From Marinicella marina (GTDB lineage: Bacteria > Pseudomonadota > Gammaproteobacteria > Xanthomonadales > Marinicellaceae): a DNA stretch of 64,000 bases. A program made the position numbers and the translations under genes. Below, in pieces: positions 25,989-34,739 of the stretch. The notes under the pieces are model-generated. The model was given only the letters and a program-made list of their open reading frames with translations. It ran no database searches and was not told the origin of the DNA. Each line of letters opens with the position of its first letter. Within the stretch, counting starts at the first letter, position 1. The DNA is taken from the NCBI RefSeq assembly GCF_030065545.1, contig NZ_JASJNC010000002.1:434001-498000 (forward strand), given 5' to 3'.

Positions 25989-27923
25989 TTATTCGCCGAT
26001 GTGTTTATCCAAGAAGGCCAGCATTTTTTCATACAGTTCAATGCGGTAAGGTACTTTTTGAAAGCCATGCCCGTCTTCTTTGTACATGGTTTCATATTTT
26101 ATGCCTTTTTCTTTCAGTTTCTCTTCTAGTAAATAAGCATTTCCAATTGGCACTCTTACGTCTTCTTCACCGTGTACTATAAGCAAAGGCGCCTTGAGCT
26201 TATCTAAATTGTATGCAGGAGATCTTTCGGCATTAAGTTTTTCATAATCTGGACCCAACATCCTCTCGAAAAACCACAGTCGTGCTTTTTTATTTTGTTT
26301 GAAAGAGTCAGCTTTGCGCAACTGATAGTCCAAGTCGTATGGGCCGGCGTCAGGTATCGAACAGGCATACAAGTCAGGCTCTTTAACCACTGCTTGCATG
26401 GATGCATAGCCACCATAACTTACACCATGAATACAAATCCTGTCCTTATCAGCATAACCCTGTTCAATGGCCCATAATGTGGCATCAGTAATATCGTCTT
26501 GCATCTTTGCGCCCCATTCGTGAAAGCCAGCTTCCTGAAAACCACTGCCGTAGCCTCCAGAGCCTCTAAAATTCAATTGTAAAACAAGGTAACCTCGATT
26601 AGCAAAAAGTTGAGGGCGTTCCCGCCAAGCCCAATAATCTCGGGGTCCATAAGGGCCACCATGAGGGTATACCACCATCGGAAGATTCTTTAACTCTTTG
26701 CCTGGAGGTAGAGTTAATTGACCATACATTTTAAGGCCATCACGGGCTTTCATAATGAAAGGTTCGATTTTGGCCATTTCATTGGGTTTTATGTGTGGCA
26801 TAGAACTGGCCAGGTAACTGACTTTTGAATTTTTACGATTAAAAACGTAAAAATCACCGGGGTTTTGGTCGCTGCGCACACGTATTGTGGTAGTGGACTT
26901 GTCGTTGGTGTATGCACCCACCGATAAATCTGAATTCGGGAAACTGGCTCTTAATGATTTATGGAATTGAACTTCATCAGCCAGGGACTCATCTTTCAAA
27001 TAGAAAAAATCTGGATAACCTGCTTCGTATCTGACTCCTATCAACTCTTCATCAGCGCTGTATATACCGCCTAAAATATCTGCGTCTTCATGGCGATAAA
27101 TCAATTCAATATTTCCTGACTTGAAGTCATATGAGAAGAAACCGTGAGCTCCCATGTCAGATAAGTCGAAATTGGAAATGAAGTAAAACTTGGTGTTATC
27201 CTTATTGAATCCTAAGTCTTGAACAATGGGTCTTTCGTCTCTTTTGTTATCAAATTCAACTTGCGCCCACTCCCCACCAGGTTGTTTGGTGTGAAAATAA
27301 ATCTGGTCATCATCAAAGTCGTCCCTGTCAACTGGGTCAAACTCAATTGCGATACGTGGCTCATCATTATTATCAACCACTATATCAACAACAGATGAAT
27401 TCATTCCTCCTATTGTGCTGGGCTCATCTGCCAAGTAATTGGTTTTGAGGGTGAAAATATTCATTTTATGCACCTTAACCCCGTCTCTTTGTCGTTTGAG
27501 AATCAGAACGTGGTCTTCATCGTTTTCTAACGTAGAGACTATGCCTGAGTATTGCAGTGGAATGCCTTCTCTTTTTTTGCCATCATAGTTGGCAAAATAG
27601 GCTCGATAGTCCTTGGCTGCACCATCCAACCAACCGGTTATGTTGCCACCAACAAAATATAACCTTTCATTTGTTATCCAGTTGAATTGGACGATTTCTC
27701 TGTCCTTGCCAACATCGAAAGAAAAAATTCCCTTCTTGTTTTTTAAGTTCATGGTGCCTAATTTGACACGATCGCCTTCCTCATAGGTGTATGCGATGTG
27801 TTTGCCATCAGGTGAAATCTGGACGTTTTTAAATTGTGATTTTTGTGCAAAGTCTTCTAAAGGAATAACTCTTCCTTGGGCTGTAAATGCTGAAAACAGC
27901 AACATTAATACTATAAGTCTCAT
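25989..27923 (-). CDS. Secreted S9-family prolyl oligopeptidase-like peptidase
   Basis: 644 residues with a Sec signal peptide (MRLIVLMLLFSAFTAQG). The middle is a beta-propeller beginning FKNVQISPDGKHIAYTYEEG. The C-terminal hydrolase domain has PMVVYPHGGPYGPRDYWAW (oxyanion region), the nucleophile Ser near residue 501 in HGVSYGGYASMQAV, Asp near 587 in GEEDVRVPIGNAY, and His near 619 in KEDGHGFQK. This is the dipeptidyl/acylaminoacyl peptidase type common in Xanthomonadales and marine gammaproteobacteria; it likely degrades peptides in the periplasm. A small membrane-protein gene follows. Confidence 0.92.
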   Translation of the reverse strand: MRLIVLMLLFSAFTAQGRVIPLEDFAQKSQFKNVQISPDGKHIAYTYEEGDRVKLGTMNLKNKKGIFSFDVGKDREIVQFNWITNERLYFVGGNITGWLDGAAKDYRAYFANYDGKKREGIPLQYSGIVSTLENDEDHVLILKRQRDGVKVHKMNIFTLKTNYLADEPSTIGGMNSSVVDIVVDNNDEPRIAIEFDPVDRDDFDDDQIYFHTKQPGGEWAQVEFDNKRDERPIVQDLGFNKDNTKFYFISNFDLSDMGAHGFFSYDFKSGNIELIYRHEDADILGGIYSADEELIGVRYEAGYPDFFYLKDESLADEVQFHKSLRASFPNSDLSVGAYTNDKSTTTIRVRSDQNPGDFYVFNRKNSKVSYLASSMPHIKPNEMAKIEPFIMKARDGLKMYGQLTLPPGKELKNLPMVVYPHGGPYGPRDYWAWRERPQLFANRGYLVLQLNFRGSGGYGSGFQEAGFHEWGAKMQDDITDATLWAIEQGYADKDRICIHGVSYGGYASMQAVVKEPDLYACSIPDAGPYDLDYQLRKADSFKQNKKARLWFFERMLGPDYEKLNAERSPAYNLDKLKAPLLIVHGEEDVRVPIGNAYLLEEKLKEKGIKYETMYKEDGHGFQKVPYRIELYEKMLAFLDKHIGE

Positions 27924-28020
27924 TTGGTTTCCTGTAATTCAAGTGTTATTGTAAATAGGTTGGGGTAAAATTAGATTTGATATATTGTTATTATGAATTA
28001 TTTTAGATAACAATCTTTAT

Positions 28021-29721
28021 TCAATCAATCTCTTTCTTCATAATCAGCAGGTTGCCGTAACCGTCTTTGGGGGTGGCAAATTCCCAGGAGTCCATCACGC
28101 TGTCGATGAAGTTGATGCCCATTTGGCCGGGCAGGGGGTTGGAGAGGTCGCGCGGTTTAATGGTGCTGTCATAAACTTCGGGGGCAAAATCACGCAAATA
28201 AAACACCAAGGTTTTGTTTTGTTGTTTGATTTCCAGTTCTATTTCCCCATCAGCCATGCCTTTGTAGGCGTGTCTGATGATGTTGGTTATGGCCTCGTCC
28301 ATGCTTAAGATGATTTGTTGGCAGCATGATTCATTGAAACCCACGGATGCAGCCACTTGGTGGATTTGGTGCCTGACTTCTTTGAGTTGGCATGGGCTGG
28401 CTTTGAACTGTTGTGCCAACAATACTTTTTCTTGTAAATGATCGCGCTTTTCAATCAATAGCACCGTGGCATCATCATTCAAAGTATGGCGCCTGGCTGA
28501 GGTGATGAGCTTGCCAATACGCACCTCGGGTGATTCAGATTCGGTGTTTTTAATGTCCTCTATGATGCCGTCCAATTCGCGCCGTTGGTTGTCTTGGTTG
28601 CGGGCATCGGTCAGGCCGTCTGTCAGCAGATACAGCCCGCCCTGATTGAGTTTCATTGATTGTTGTTCAAAGGACAAATCACTGGCTTTTATGCCCAAAG
28701 GAGGGGCATCGGCATTCCAGGTTTTGATGTTGCATTGAGGGCATTTGTAAATCACCGGTGGTAGTCCGGCATTTGACCAAGTCGCTACATCTGTCTTTGG
28801 GTTGTAGTAGCCTACAGCAGCACATACAAACAAACCTCTGGAGGCTTTTTCACACAATTCTTTGTTGGCTTTGGCCAGCCACTGGCCGGGTGGCAATTGG
28901 TCTTTACCAATCCAGCGCAGAAGGCTGCTGGCTCTGACCATTAACATCGATGCATCCAAACCTTTACCTGATACGTCACCAATGATGAATCCTACGGTGC
29001 CGTCATTGAGCTCAAAATAATCATAGAAGTCTCCCGAGACTTCATTGGCTGAAATGTTGGTTCCCACCACAGGAAAGGGTGGCCTTAAACGTCCCGGTAA
29101 CAGCGAACGCTGTAGTTTTCTGGCTAATGTCAGCTCTTTTTTTATGCGTTTTTGTTCAACAAAATTCAAGGTAAAACGGGCATTCTGCACAGCCAAGGAA
29201 ATCGGTGTGGCCAAAAGCCGTAAAATATCACTGTCTCGCTTTTGGAACAATTCTTCATCTAACTTATTCAATACTTGTAACACCCCAATGGTCTGGCTTT
29301 GGATAATCAAAGGTGTACATAACACAGATTTGGTTTGAAAGCCGGTTAAGGTATCCACGTGACAGATAAAATCAGCGTCTTTTTTTGCATCAATGATCAT
29401 TTGGCTTTCGCCGGTGGTGAAAGTCCTGCCAATGATGCCGGTGTCGGTCTTGATGGCCATGTCAGTCACATCAACTGGGCCCGCGCTGGCTCGGCACACC
29501 AAATTAACTTGTTCGCGATCCACCAAAAAAATACTGGCCGCTTCAGCGTCCATATAACTTTTGATTCTTTTCACTGCCCGCATCAAGATGTCATCGATGT
29601 CCATTGACTTAACAAAATCTTGGCTTAAATCAGCCAATAAAGTCAACTGCTCTAGCGTGCCAGCAGATTGTTGGGTGGGGTCGGACTGGTTACCAGTGAA
29701 TAAGTTGTTATCAACTTTCAT
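28021..29721 (-). CDS. GAF-PP2C (RsbU/SpoIIE-type) phosphatase with C-terminal HATPase domain
   Basis: 566 residues in three parts. A GAF sensor (about 25-190) ends GVLQVLNKLDEELFQKRDSD. A PP2C/SpoIIE phosphatase (about 205-410) has metal Asp in GDFYDYFEL, IIGDVSGKGLDASM and LLTDGLTDARN, plus a CPQC pair. An RsbW-like HATPase (about 430-560) has the N-box MDEAITNIIRHAYKG and MGINFIDSVMDSWEF. This suggests a partner-switch regulator carrying both phosphatase and anti-sigma-type kinase domains; the target STAS protein is not in this window. The start overlaps the end of pssA by 11 bases. Confidence 0.87.
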   Translation of the reverse strand: MKVDNNLFTGNQSDPTQQSAGTLEQLTLLADLSQDFVKSMDIDDILMRAVKRIKSYMDAEAASIFLVDREQVNLVCRASAGPVDVTDMAIKTDTGIIGRTFTTGESQMIIDAKKDADFICHVDTLTGFQTKSVLCTPLIIQSQTIGVLQVLNKLDEELFQKRDSDILRLLATPISLAVQNARFTLNFVEQKRIKKELTLARKLQRSLLPGRLRPPFPVVGTNISANEVSGDFYDYFELNDGTVGFIIGDVSGKGLDASMLMVRASSLLRWIGKDQLPPGQWLAKANKELCEKASRGLFVCAAVGYYNPKTDVATWSNAGLPPVIYKCPQCNIKTWNADAPPLGIKASDLSFEQQSMKLNQGGLYLLTDGLTDARNQDNQRRELDGIIEDIKNTESESPEVRIGKLITSARRHTLNDDATVLLIEKRDHLQEKVLLAQQFKASPCQLKEVRHQIHQVAASVGFNESCCQQIILSMDEAITNIIRHAYKGMADGEIELEIKQQNKTLVFYLRDFAPEVYDSTIKPRDLSNPLPGQMGINFIDSVMDSWEFATPKDGYGNLLIMKKEID

Positions 29722-30514
29722 CGTTATCAGCAGTTGGTTTGGGTGGCTTGGAATCTTTGGTTTTTTTACCAGCCCGTTTGCGTTTGATACTCATCACAGT
29801 GAATACAATACCTGAAAGGGCATAACCACTGAAAACCACGAATAATACCCATGCGGTTTTGATGGTAAGCAGGACAAATATCAGCACCAGTATAAGAATC
29901 CATACAAAGGAAACATTCTCTTTGAAAGGAATTGTCTTGAATGAATAATAGCGGAATCTGGAAACCATCAATAAGCCAGTGATGATGGTCATGGGCAGCG
30001 CAATGTATTTCAAATCAACACCACTTAACTCAAGTTCAACGCAAACCCAAACAAAAGCGCTGAGCACAGCAGCAGCAGCTGGTGAAGGTAAACCTTGGAA
30101 ATAGGCTTTGTCAGCGACCCCGATTTGGGTGTTAAAACGAGCCAAGCGCAAAGCGCCACTGACGGCATAAATGAACGCTGCCAGCCAACCCAGCTTGCCA
30201 AGCACTGGGTTGACCTCGCTGAGGTAATAAAGCGACCAATTGAACATCAATAAAGAGGGCGCTACGCCAAATGATACCAGATCAGATAGGGAGTCATACT
30301 GCTCGCCAAATTCAGACTGGGTATTGGTCAAGCGTGCTACTCGGCCATCCAAAGCGTCCAGTAATGCCGCAATAAAAATACAAACACTGGCCATTTCATA
30401 CTTGCCTTGAATGCCTGCTATGATTGAGTAGTACCCGGCAAACAATGCACCGGTGGTGAACAGGTTGGGCAGCAAATAGATGCCCTTTCTTTGTGGTGGT
30501 GTCGTTTTACTCAT
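29711..30514 (-). CDS. pssA: CDP-diacylglycerol-serine O-phosphatidyltransferase
   Basis: 267 residues with several transmembrane helices. The CDP-alcohol phosphotransferase signature is complete: DALDGRVARLTNTQSEFG followed by EQYDSLSDLVSFGVAP, with three Asp in the D-G-x2-A-R-x8-G-x3-D-x3-D pattern. It makes phosphatidylserine, precursor of phosphatidylethanolamine. The ATG at 30514 gives the usual family start; the frame extends to a TTG at 30550. This is the integral-membrane (subclass II) type, not the PLD-like enzyme of enterics. Confidence 0.93.
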   Translation of the reverse strand: MSKTTPPQRKGIYLLPNLFTTGALFAGYYSIIAGIQGKYEMASVCIFIAALLDALDGRVARLTNTQSEFGEQYDSLSDLVSFGVAPSLLMFNWSLYYLSEVNPVLGKLGWLAAFIYAVSGALRLARFNTQIGVADKAYFQGLPSPAAAAVLSAFVWVCVELELSGVDLKYIALPMTIITGLLMVSRFRYYSFKTIPFKENVSFVWILILVLIFVLLTIKTAWVLFVVFSGYALSGIVFTVMSIKRKRAGKKTKDSKPPKPTADNDES

Positions 30515-30559
30515 GACTTCAGTTATATTTTGTTGATGTTTATTGTACAAGATTTGCTG

Positions 30560-30589
30560 TTAAACACGCTTGAAATTTACTGCTATAAT
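30560..30589 (+). promoter_or_regulatory. Candidate promoter for the DUF4124 gene
   Basis: TTAAAC (30560-30565) and TATAAT (30584-30589), spacing 18, with TGC just before the -10 (extended -10). The -10 lies 33 bases upstream of the ATG at 30623. Confidence 0.45.
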
Positions 30590-30622
30590 TTCTATGATGA
30601 CTAAAAACCCCGGAGAAATCAT

Positions 30623-31084
30623 ATGTCACGCATTTTAATCACGATGTTGTTGGTGATGTTTGTTGGTCAGTCAATGGCCACAAAAGTATACAAATGGGTG
30701 GATGAAAATGGTCAAATCCATTATTCATCACAAAAACCAGTGAATCAAAAAGTTGAAACTATCAAACTCAGAAAAGCCCCCAAGGTAACTGCTGCGAGTG
30801 AGCAGGCAGATACTGAAGAAGGTGCTGAGACTGCCACTGATGAGGCAACAACGGACGATGCTGAGGATGCGGCAGAGGCGGCAGCCAGAGAGCAGCTGGC
30901 TGCAGCTGACCGTGTCAATCGCCAGAAACAATGTGAATTGGCCAAAAATAACTATGCTGCATTGAACCGCACCATCAGGGTTGTTAAAACCAATGAGAAT
31001 GGTGAAACAGTTCGAATGACTGATGATGAGCGGGTCAAAGCATTGGCAACAGCCCAAAGAGGCATAGATCAGTACTGTAATTAA
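30623..31084 (+). CDS. DUF4124-domain secreted protein
   Basis: 153 residues with a signal peptide (cleavage after SMA). ATKVYKWVDENGQIHYSSQK is the DUF4124 motif, a small strand unit common in gammaproteobacterial envelope proteins. It is followed by an Ala/Glu/Asp/Thr-rich low-complexity linker (residues about 58-95) and a C-terminal helical part with Cys in KQCELA and QYCN. CCGGAG precedes the ATG. Function unknown. Confidence 0.82.
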   Translation: MSRILITMLLVMFVGQSMATKVYKWVDENGQIHYSSQKPVNQKVETIKLRKAPKVTAASEQADTEEGAETATDEATTDDAEDAAEAAAREQLAAADRVNRQKQCELAKNNYAALNRTIRVVKTNENGETVRMTDDERVKALATAQRGIDQYCN

Positions 31085-31156
31085 CCTCACCACGACAAGC
31101 ACATCATCTCAGCTTGGAAAGAGGGCTGATATGTGGCTGTTGATTAAGGCAAACAA

Positions 31157-32251
31157 ATGAATCGCAGAAAAATACTTAAAACCGCCGCATTGGCGACCAC
31201 AGCAGCTGGCTTGGCCGCTTGTAAACAAAACCCCACCACGGCCTCTGATAATCAGCAGTCAGCTACAAAAATCACCTGGAAAATGGTCACAGCTTGGCCG
31301 AAAAACTTTCCCGGTTTAGGTACCGGTGCGCAGTTTTTGGCTGATGCCATCAATGCCATGTCTGGTGGCCGCTTGACGGTTAAAGTGTTTGGCAGCGGTG
31401 AATTGGTGCCTGCCTTTGAAGTTTTTGATGCGGTGTCAGCAGGCACGGCACAAATTGGTCACAGTGCCGCTTATTATTGGAAAGGCAAAGTGCCTGAAGC
31501 GCAGTTTTTTGGGGCGGTTCCCTTTGGTATGAATGCCAATGAAATGAATGCGTGGTTGTATCACGGTGGTGGATTGGAATTGTGGCAAAAAGCCTACGCA
31601 CCTTTTGGCTTGAAGCCTTTGCCAGCAGGTCAATCAGGGGTGCAAATGGGTGGTTGGTTTAACAAAGAAATTAAATCCAAGGAGGACATCAAAGGATTGG
31701 TGATGAGAATTCCTGGTATGGGTGGAGAAATTTTAGCCAGAGCCGGAGGCACACCACAGGCTTTACCCGGGGCTGAGTTGTTTACTGCCCTGCAAACCGG
31801 CACGATTGATGCCACCGAATGGGTGGGTCCCTATAATGATTTGGCTTTTGGTTTATACCAGGCAGCACAGTTTTATTATTACCCGGGTTGGCACGAACCA
31901 ACCGCATGCTTAGAAGCCATGATTAACCAAGAGGCTTTTGATGCTTTGCCCAAGGATTTACAAGCCATCGTGGAGTTGGCTGCCATGGCCGCCAACCAAA
32001 ACATGCTGGCCGAGTTCACCGCCAATAACCAACGCGCACTAGAGACTTTGGTACAGCAGCATCAAGTTGAGATCAAACAATTCCCAACTGAAGTGTTGGC
32101 TGAATTTAAGTCTCATGCCAGTGATGTGTTGATTGAATTGAGTCAACAAAATGACTTAGCTGGAGAAATTTATAACTCTTATAAGTCGTTTGCTGAGCAG
32201 ACCCGGAACTGGCTTGAAATTTCCGATTTGGCTTATTTAAAAGTCAGATAG
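31157..32251 (+). CDS. TRAP transporter substrate-binding lipoprotein (DctP family), Tat signal
   Basis: 364 residues. MNRRKILKTAALATTAAGLA has a twin-arginine motif, and LAAC a lipobox, so it is probably a Tat-exported lipoprotein. The body is a DctP fold: VKVFGSGELVPAFEVFDAVS, GQAQ-like turn, MRIPGMGGEILARAGGTPQA, and the family motif FTALQTGTIDATEWVGPYND. The MRIPG and GGTPQ parts resemble the TakP/SmoM-like, 2-oxoacid or lactate-binding group. No membrane subunits (dctQ, dctM) are near, so it is an orphan binding protein in this window. Confidence 0.9.
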   Translation: MNRRKILKTAALATTAAGLAACKQNPTTASDNQQSATKITWKMVTAWPKNFPGLGTGAQFLADAINAMSGGRLTVKVFGSGELVPAFEVFDAVSAGTAQIGHSAAYYWKGKVPEAQFFGAVPFGMNANEMNAWLYHGGGLELWQKAYAPFGLKPLPAGQSGVQMGGWFNKEIKSKEDIKGLVMRIPGMGGEILARAGGTPQALPGAELFTALQTGTIDATEWVGPYNDLAFGLYQAAQFYYYPGWHEPTACLEAMINQEAFDALPKDLQAIVELAAMAANQNMLAEFTANNQRALETLVQQHQVEIKQFPTEVLAEFKSHASDVLIELSQQNDLAGEIYNSYKSFAEQTRNWLEISDLAYLKVR

Positions 32252-32273
32252 TGGTTACATGCAGGCTTGATCA

Positions 32274-34739
32274 GTGAATAAACCAGATTGGCTTCAGGCT
32301 TTTCCGTTCATAAATAAACACTGGCGGGATATTTCTACCCTACAAGCAAAGTTCAATGGTTTGGTGCAGTTTGATATAGCCAGCGATTGGCAGCAATTCA
32401 TACAACAATCACAGCAGCATCATGCCAGTTTTGATTGGTTTCACTTACTCCGACTTTATCGACATTCGCGTTTGGCTTATTTGGCCTATCAGGACATTGC
32501 TTTGCCATTAGAGCAGCATGTAAAAACCATGCATATGGTGTCGGCCTTGGCAGATCACTTGATTCAAGTAGCCCATCAGGTCGCTGCTGAAGCAATGCAA
32601 CAAAAACATGGCGTGGTCCTCGATGAGGATGGCCAGGCGGTTGAGTTAATGGTATTTGCTTTGGGTAAGTTAGGCACTTATGAACTGAATTATTCCTCTG
32701 ACGTAGATTTGGTTTTTCTGTATGAGGGCGGTATTCAGTCTGACGGCAAACGATCATTGGCTGCGGCAGACTACTTTATTCGTATGGGACAAAAAATCAT
32801 CAAACTGTTGGATTTTTTCAGCCAGGATGGCCAGGTTTATCGAGTTGACATGCGTTTGCGTCCGTTTGGCTCAGCCAGTCCTTTGGCTTGTTCAGTCAAG
32901 GCCTTACAGCATTATATTTTACACGAGGGTCGTGATTGGGAACGCTTCGCGTGGATGCGTGCCAGAATGATTTGTGGCCAGAGTGAGCTGCCAGTTAGGA
33001 AAATCATTCAGCCGTTTATTTATCGCCGACACCTCGACTATCAAGTGCTGGATGCCTTGCACAGCATCAAAAATGAGATTGCTGCGCATTCGACTGAAGA
33101 TGCAGATAACATCAAAATGGGCTTGGGTGGCATTCGTGTTGTGGAGTTCATCATCCAAAGTTTGCAATTGGTTTTTGGCGGGCGCATGCAACAATTGCAA
33201 GGTACATCGATTCACCCCCAAATTCATAATCTTGCCGCCTTGCAAAAACTAAATAACAATGATGCCAAAACTTTAGAAAATAATTGGCTGATGTTGCGGA
33301 AAATTGAAAACTTGGTTCAAGCCGTTGATGACCAAGCCAATCATGAATACCCAACTGACCCACTAGTGCAGAGAGTGATTGCAGCTGCTTTGGGTTTTAA
33401 TGACTGGCAATCAGCAGCGGCTGGAATCAAAACTCAACGGCGGCAAGTCTCACGTGTCTTTGATGAGCTTTTCAGTACCCATAAAGAGGGCGAAAAACTT
33501 GATGCCAAGCAACGTTCAGTGATTCATCATTTATTAGGTCGTTTGCCCACTTCACGCATGCCCCAACCCAGGTTAGAGCAGGTCACTCAATTGTTTGAAT
33601 TGGTCATTAAAAAAACCCAAGATGAAGTCGTCTTAAGTCGCTTTTCCGATTTACTTAAAAACATCATCAATCGCCCTGCTTATATGATGATGTTGCTAAA
33701 AGAACGTAATTTGTTGACTGCGTTGTTAGGGTTGCTTGGTGAAGATGCTTATTTCGCCAGTAGCCTACAGCAACATCCAGTGCTGTTGGAGCAGTTATTT
33801 GAATATGAGTCTTTTGTTGATTTCGACCAACAGATTTTAGATCAACGATGGAAAGCTCAACAACATGCTGTGGTTGATGTCGAAAGCTGGATGGAGTCAA
33901 TCAGACAATTCAAAAATGTACATCAGTTCAACCTCATGATGGCCTGGGTCAAAGGTGACCTGAGTGATGCAAGGGCCTGTGAACTGTTAACTGTTTTGGC
34001 GCAGTATTTACTGCAGCAAGTCGTTGTCTACAGTCACATGGAAGTCGGTGAGAAATATCCTGAAGCAGCAATTAAAGTGGATGATTTGATTGTCATTGCT
34101 TATGGTTCAGCAGCCACGGGTGAAATGTCGATTCATTCGGATTTAGATTTGGTTTTTGTCTTTGATGGCTTATCAATGGATCATTCCATGCGCCAATTTT
34201 CTCAACGCTGGGTCAAGCGAATCATGAGCCATTTAAGCAGTCAAATGTATAACGGTAAGTTATACGATTTGGACATGCAACTCAGGCCCAATGGCAGCGC
34301 TGGTACTTTAATCACCACCACCAAAGAATTTGCAAACTACCAACACCATCGTGCCTGGGTTTGGGAGCATGCGGCGATGATAAAATCTAAAGTGCTGGTG
34401 GGAAATTCTGCGCAAAAAAAATGGCACCAAGCTTTGCGAGCGTCTGTCATCGCTCAGCCCAGAGATGCATTGCTTGTTGATCAAGCCATGCAAGACATGG
34501 CGTTGAAACTTGCGGCCAAGCCACAAGCAAAAAACCACCAACTGGAGTTTTCGTTGTTGGCCACCGTATTAAAACAAGCGGTGAACCACCCTGAATTATT
34601 ACAACTGCATCAAATCCATCACTTACAACAAAAACTTTCAGAGTTGAAATTGTTGAAAGCCGATGAATTGGATGATAGGAGCACAAAAAAAAGCCCCATT
34701 GGTGATACCAATGGGGCTTTTACAGCAGTTAAAAATTAA
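32274..34739 (+). CDS. glnE: Glutamine synthetase adenylyltransferase GlnE, C-terminally shortened
   Basis: 821 residues from a GTG start. Two nucleotidyltransferase halves are present: adenylyl-removing (FALGKLGTYELNYSSDVDLV; RVDMRLRPFGSASPL; GLGGIRVVEFIIQSLQL) and adenylyl-transferring (IAYGSAATGEMSIHSDLDLV; YDLDMQLRPNGSAG). Escherichia coli GlnE is about 946 residues; the first half starts somewhat late and the C-terminus is short. The expected second GGITDIEF-type motif is degenerate (AKNHQLEFSLLATVLKQAV) and the last helices are missing. The final codons read through the terminator hairpin of convergent fadE. GlnE controls glutamine synthetase by reversible adenylylation; whether the transfer half is fully active here is open. 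Confidence 0.9.
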   Translation: MNKPDWLQAFPFINKHWRDISTLQAKFNGLVQFDIASDWQQFIQQSQQHHASFDWFHLLRLYRHSRLAYLAYQDIALPLEQHVKTMHMVSALADHLIQVAHQVAAEAMQQKHGVVLDEDGQAVELMVFALGKLGTYELNYSSDVDLVFLYEGGIQSDGKRSLAAADYFIRMGQKIIKLLDFFSQDGQVYRVDMRLRPFGSASPLACSVKALQHYILHEGRDWERFAWMRARMICGQSELPVRKIIQPFIYRRHLDYQVLDALHSIKNEIAAHSTEDADNIKMGLGGIRVVEFIIQSLQLVFGGRMQQLQGTSIHPQIHNLAALQKLNNNDAKTLENNWLMLRKIENLVQAVDDQANHEYPTDPLVQRVIAAALGFNDWQSAAAGIKTQRRQVSRVFDELFSTHKEGEKLDAKQRSVIHHLLGRLPTSRMPQPRLEQVTQLFELVIKKTQDEVVLSRFSDLLKNIINRPAYMMMLLKERNLLTALLGLLGEDAYFASSLQQHPVLLEQLFEYESFVDFDQQILDQRWKAQQHAVVDVESWMESIRQFKNVHQFNLMMAWVKGDLSDARACELLTVLAQYLLQQVVVYSHMEVGEKYPEAAIKVDDLIVIAYGSAATGEMSIHSDLDLVFVFDGLSMDHSMRQFSQRWVKRIMSHLSSQMYNGKLYDLDMQLRPNGSAGTLITTTKEFANYQHHRAWVWEHAAMIKSKVLVGNSAQKKWHQALRASVIAQPRDALLVDQAMQDMALKLAAKPQAKNHQLEFSLLATVLKQAVNHPELLQLHQIHHLQQKLSELKLLKADELDDRSTKKSPIGDTNGAFTAVKN
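34685..34722 (-). terminator. Terminator for fadE lying inside the 3' end of glnE
   Basis: A perfect 15-bp stem (34689-34703 with 34707-34721, loop GAT). On the minus strand it ends in eight T residues (complement of the A-run 34685-34692), so it terminates fadE transcription. It is also translated as the last codons of glnE. On the plus strand the T-run is only four, so termination there would be weaker. Confidence 0.85.

Noticed and set aside
27985-28013. TTGTTAT/ATAACAA inverted repeat after the GAF-PP2C gene as a terminator
   Set aside because: AT-only stem with no T-run; it could be chance in an AT-rich gap.
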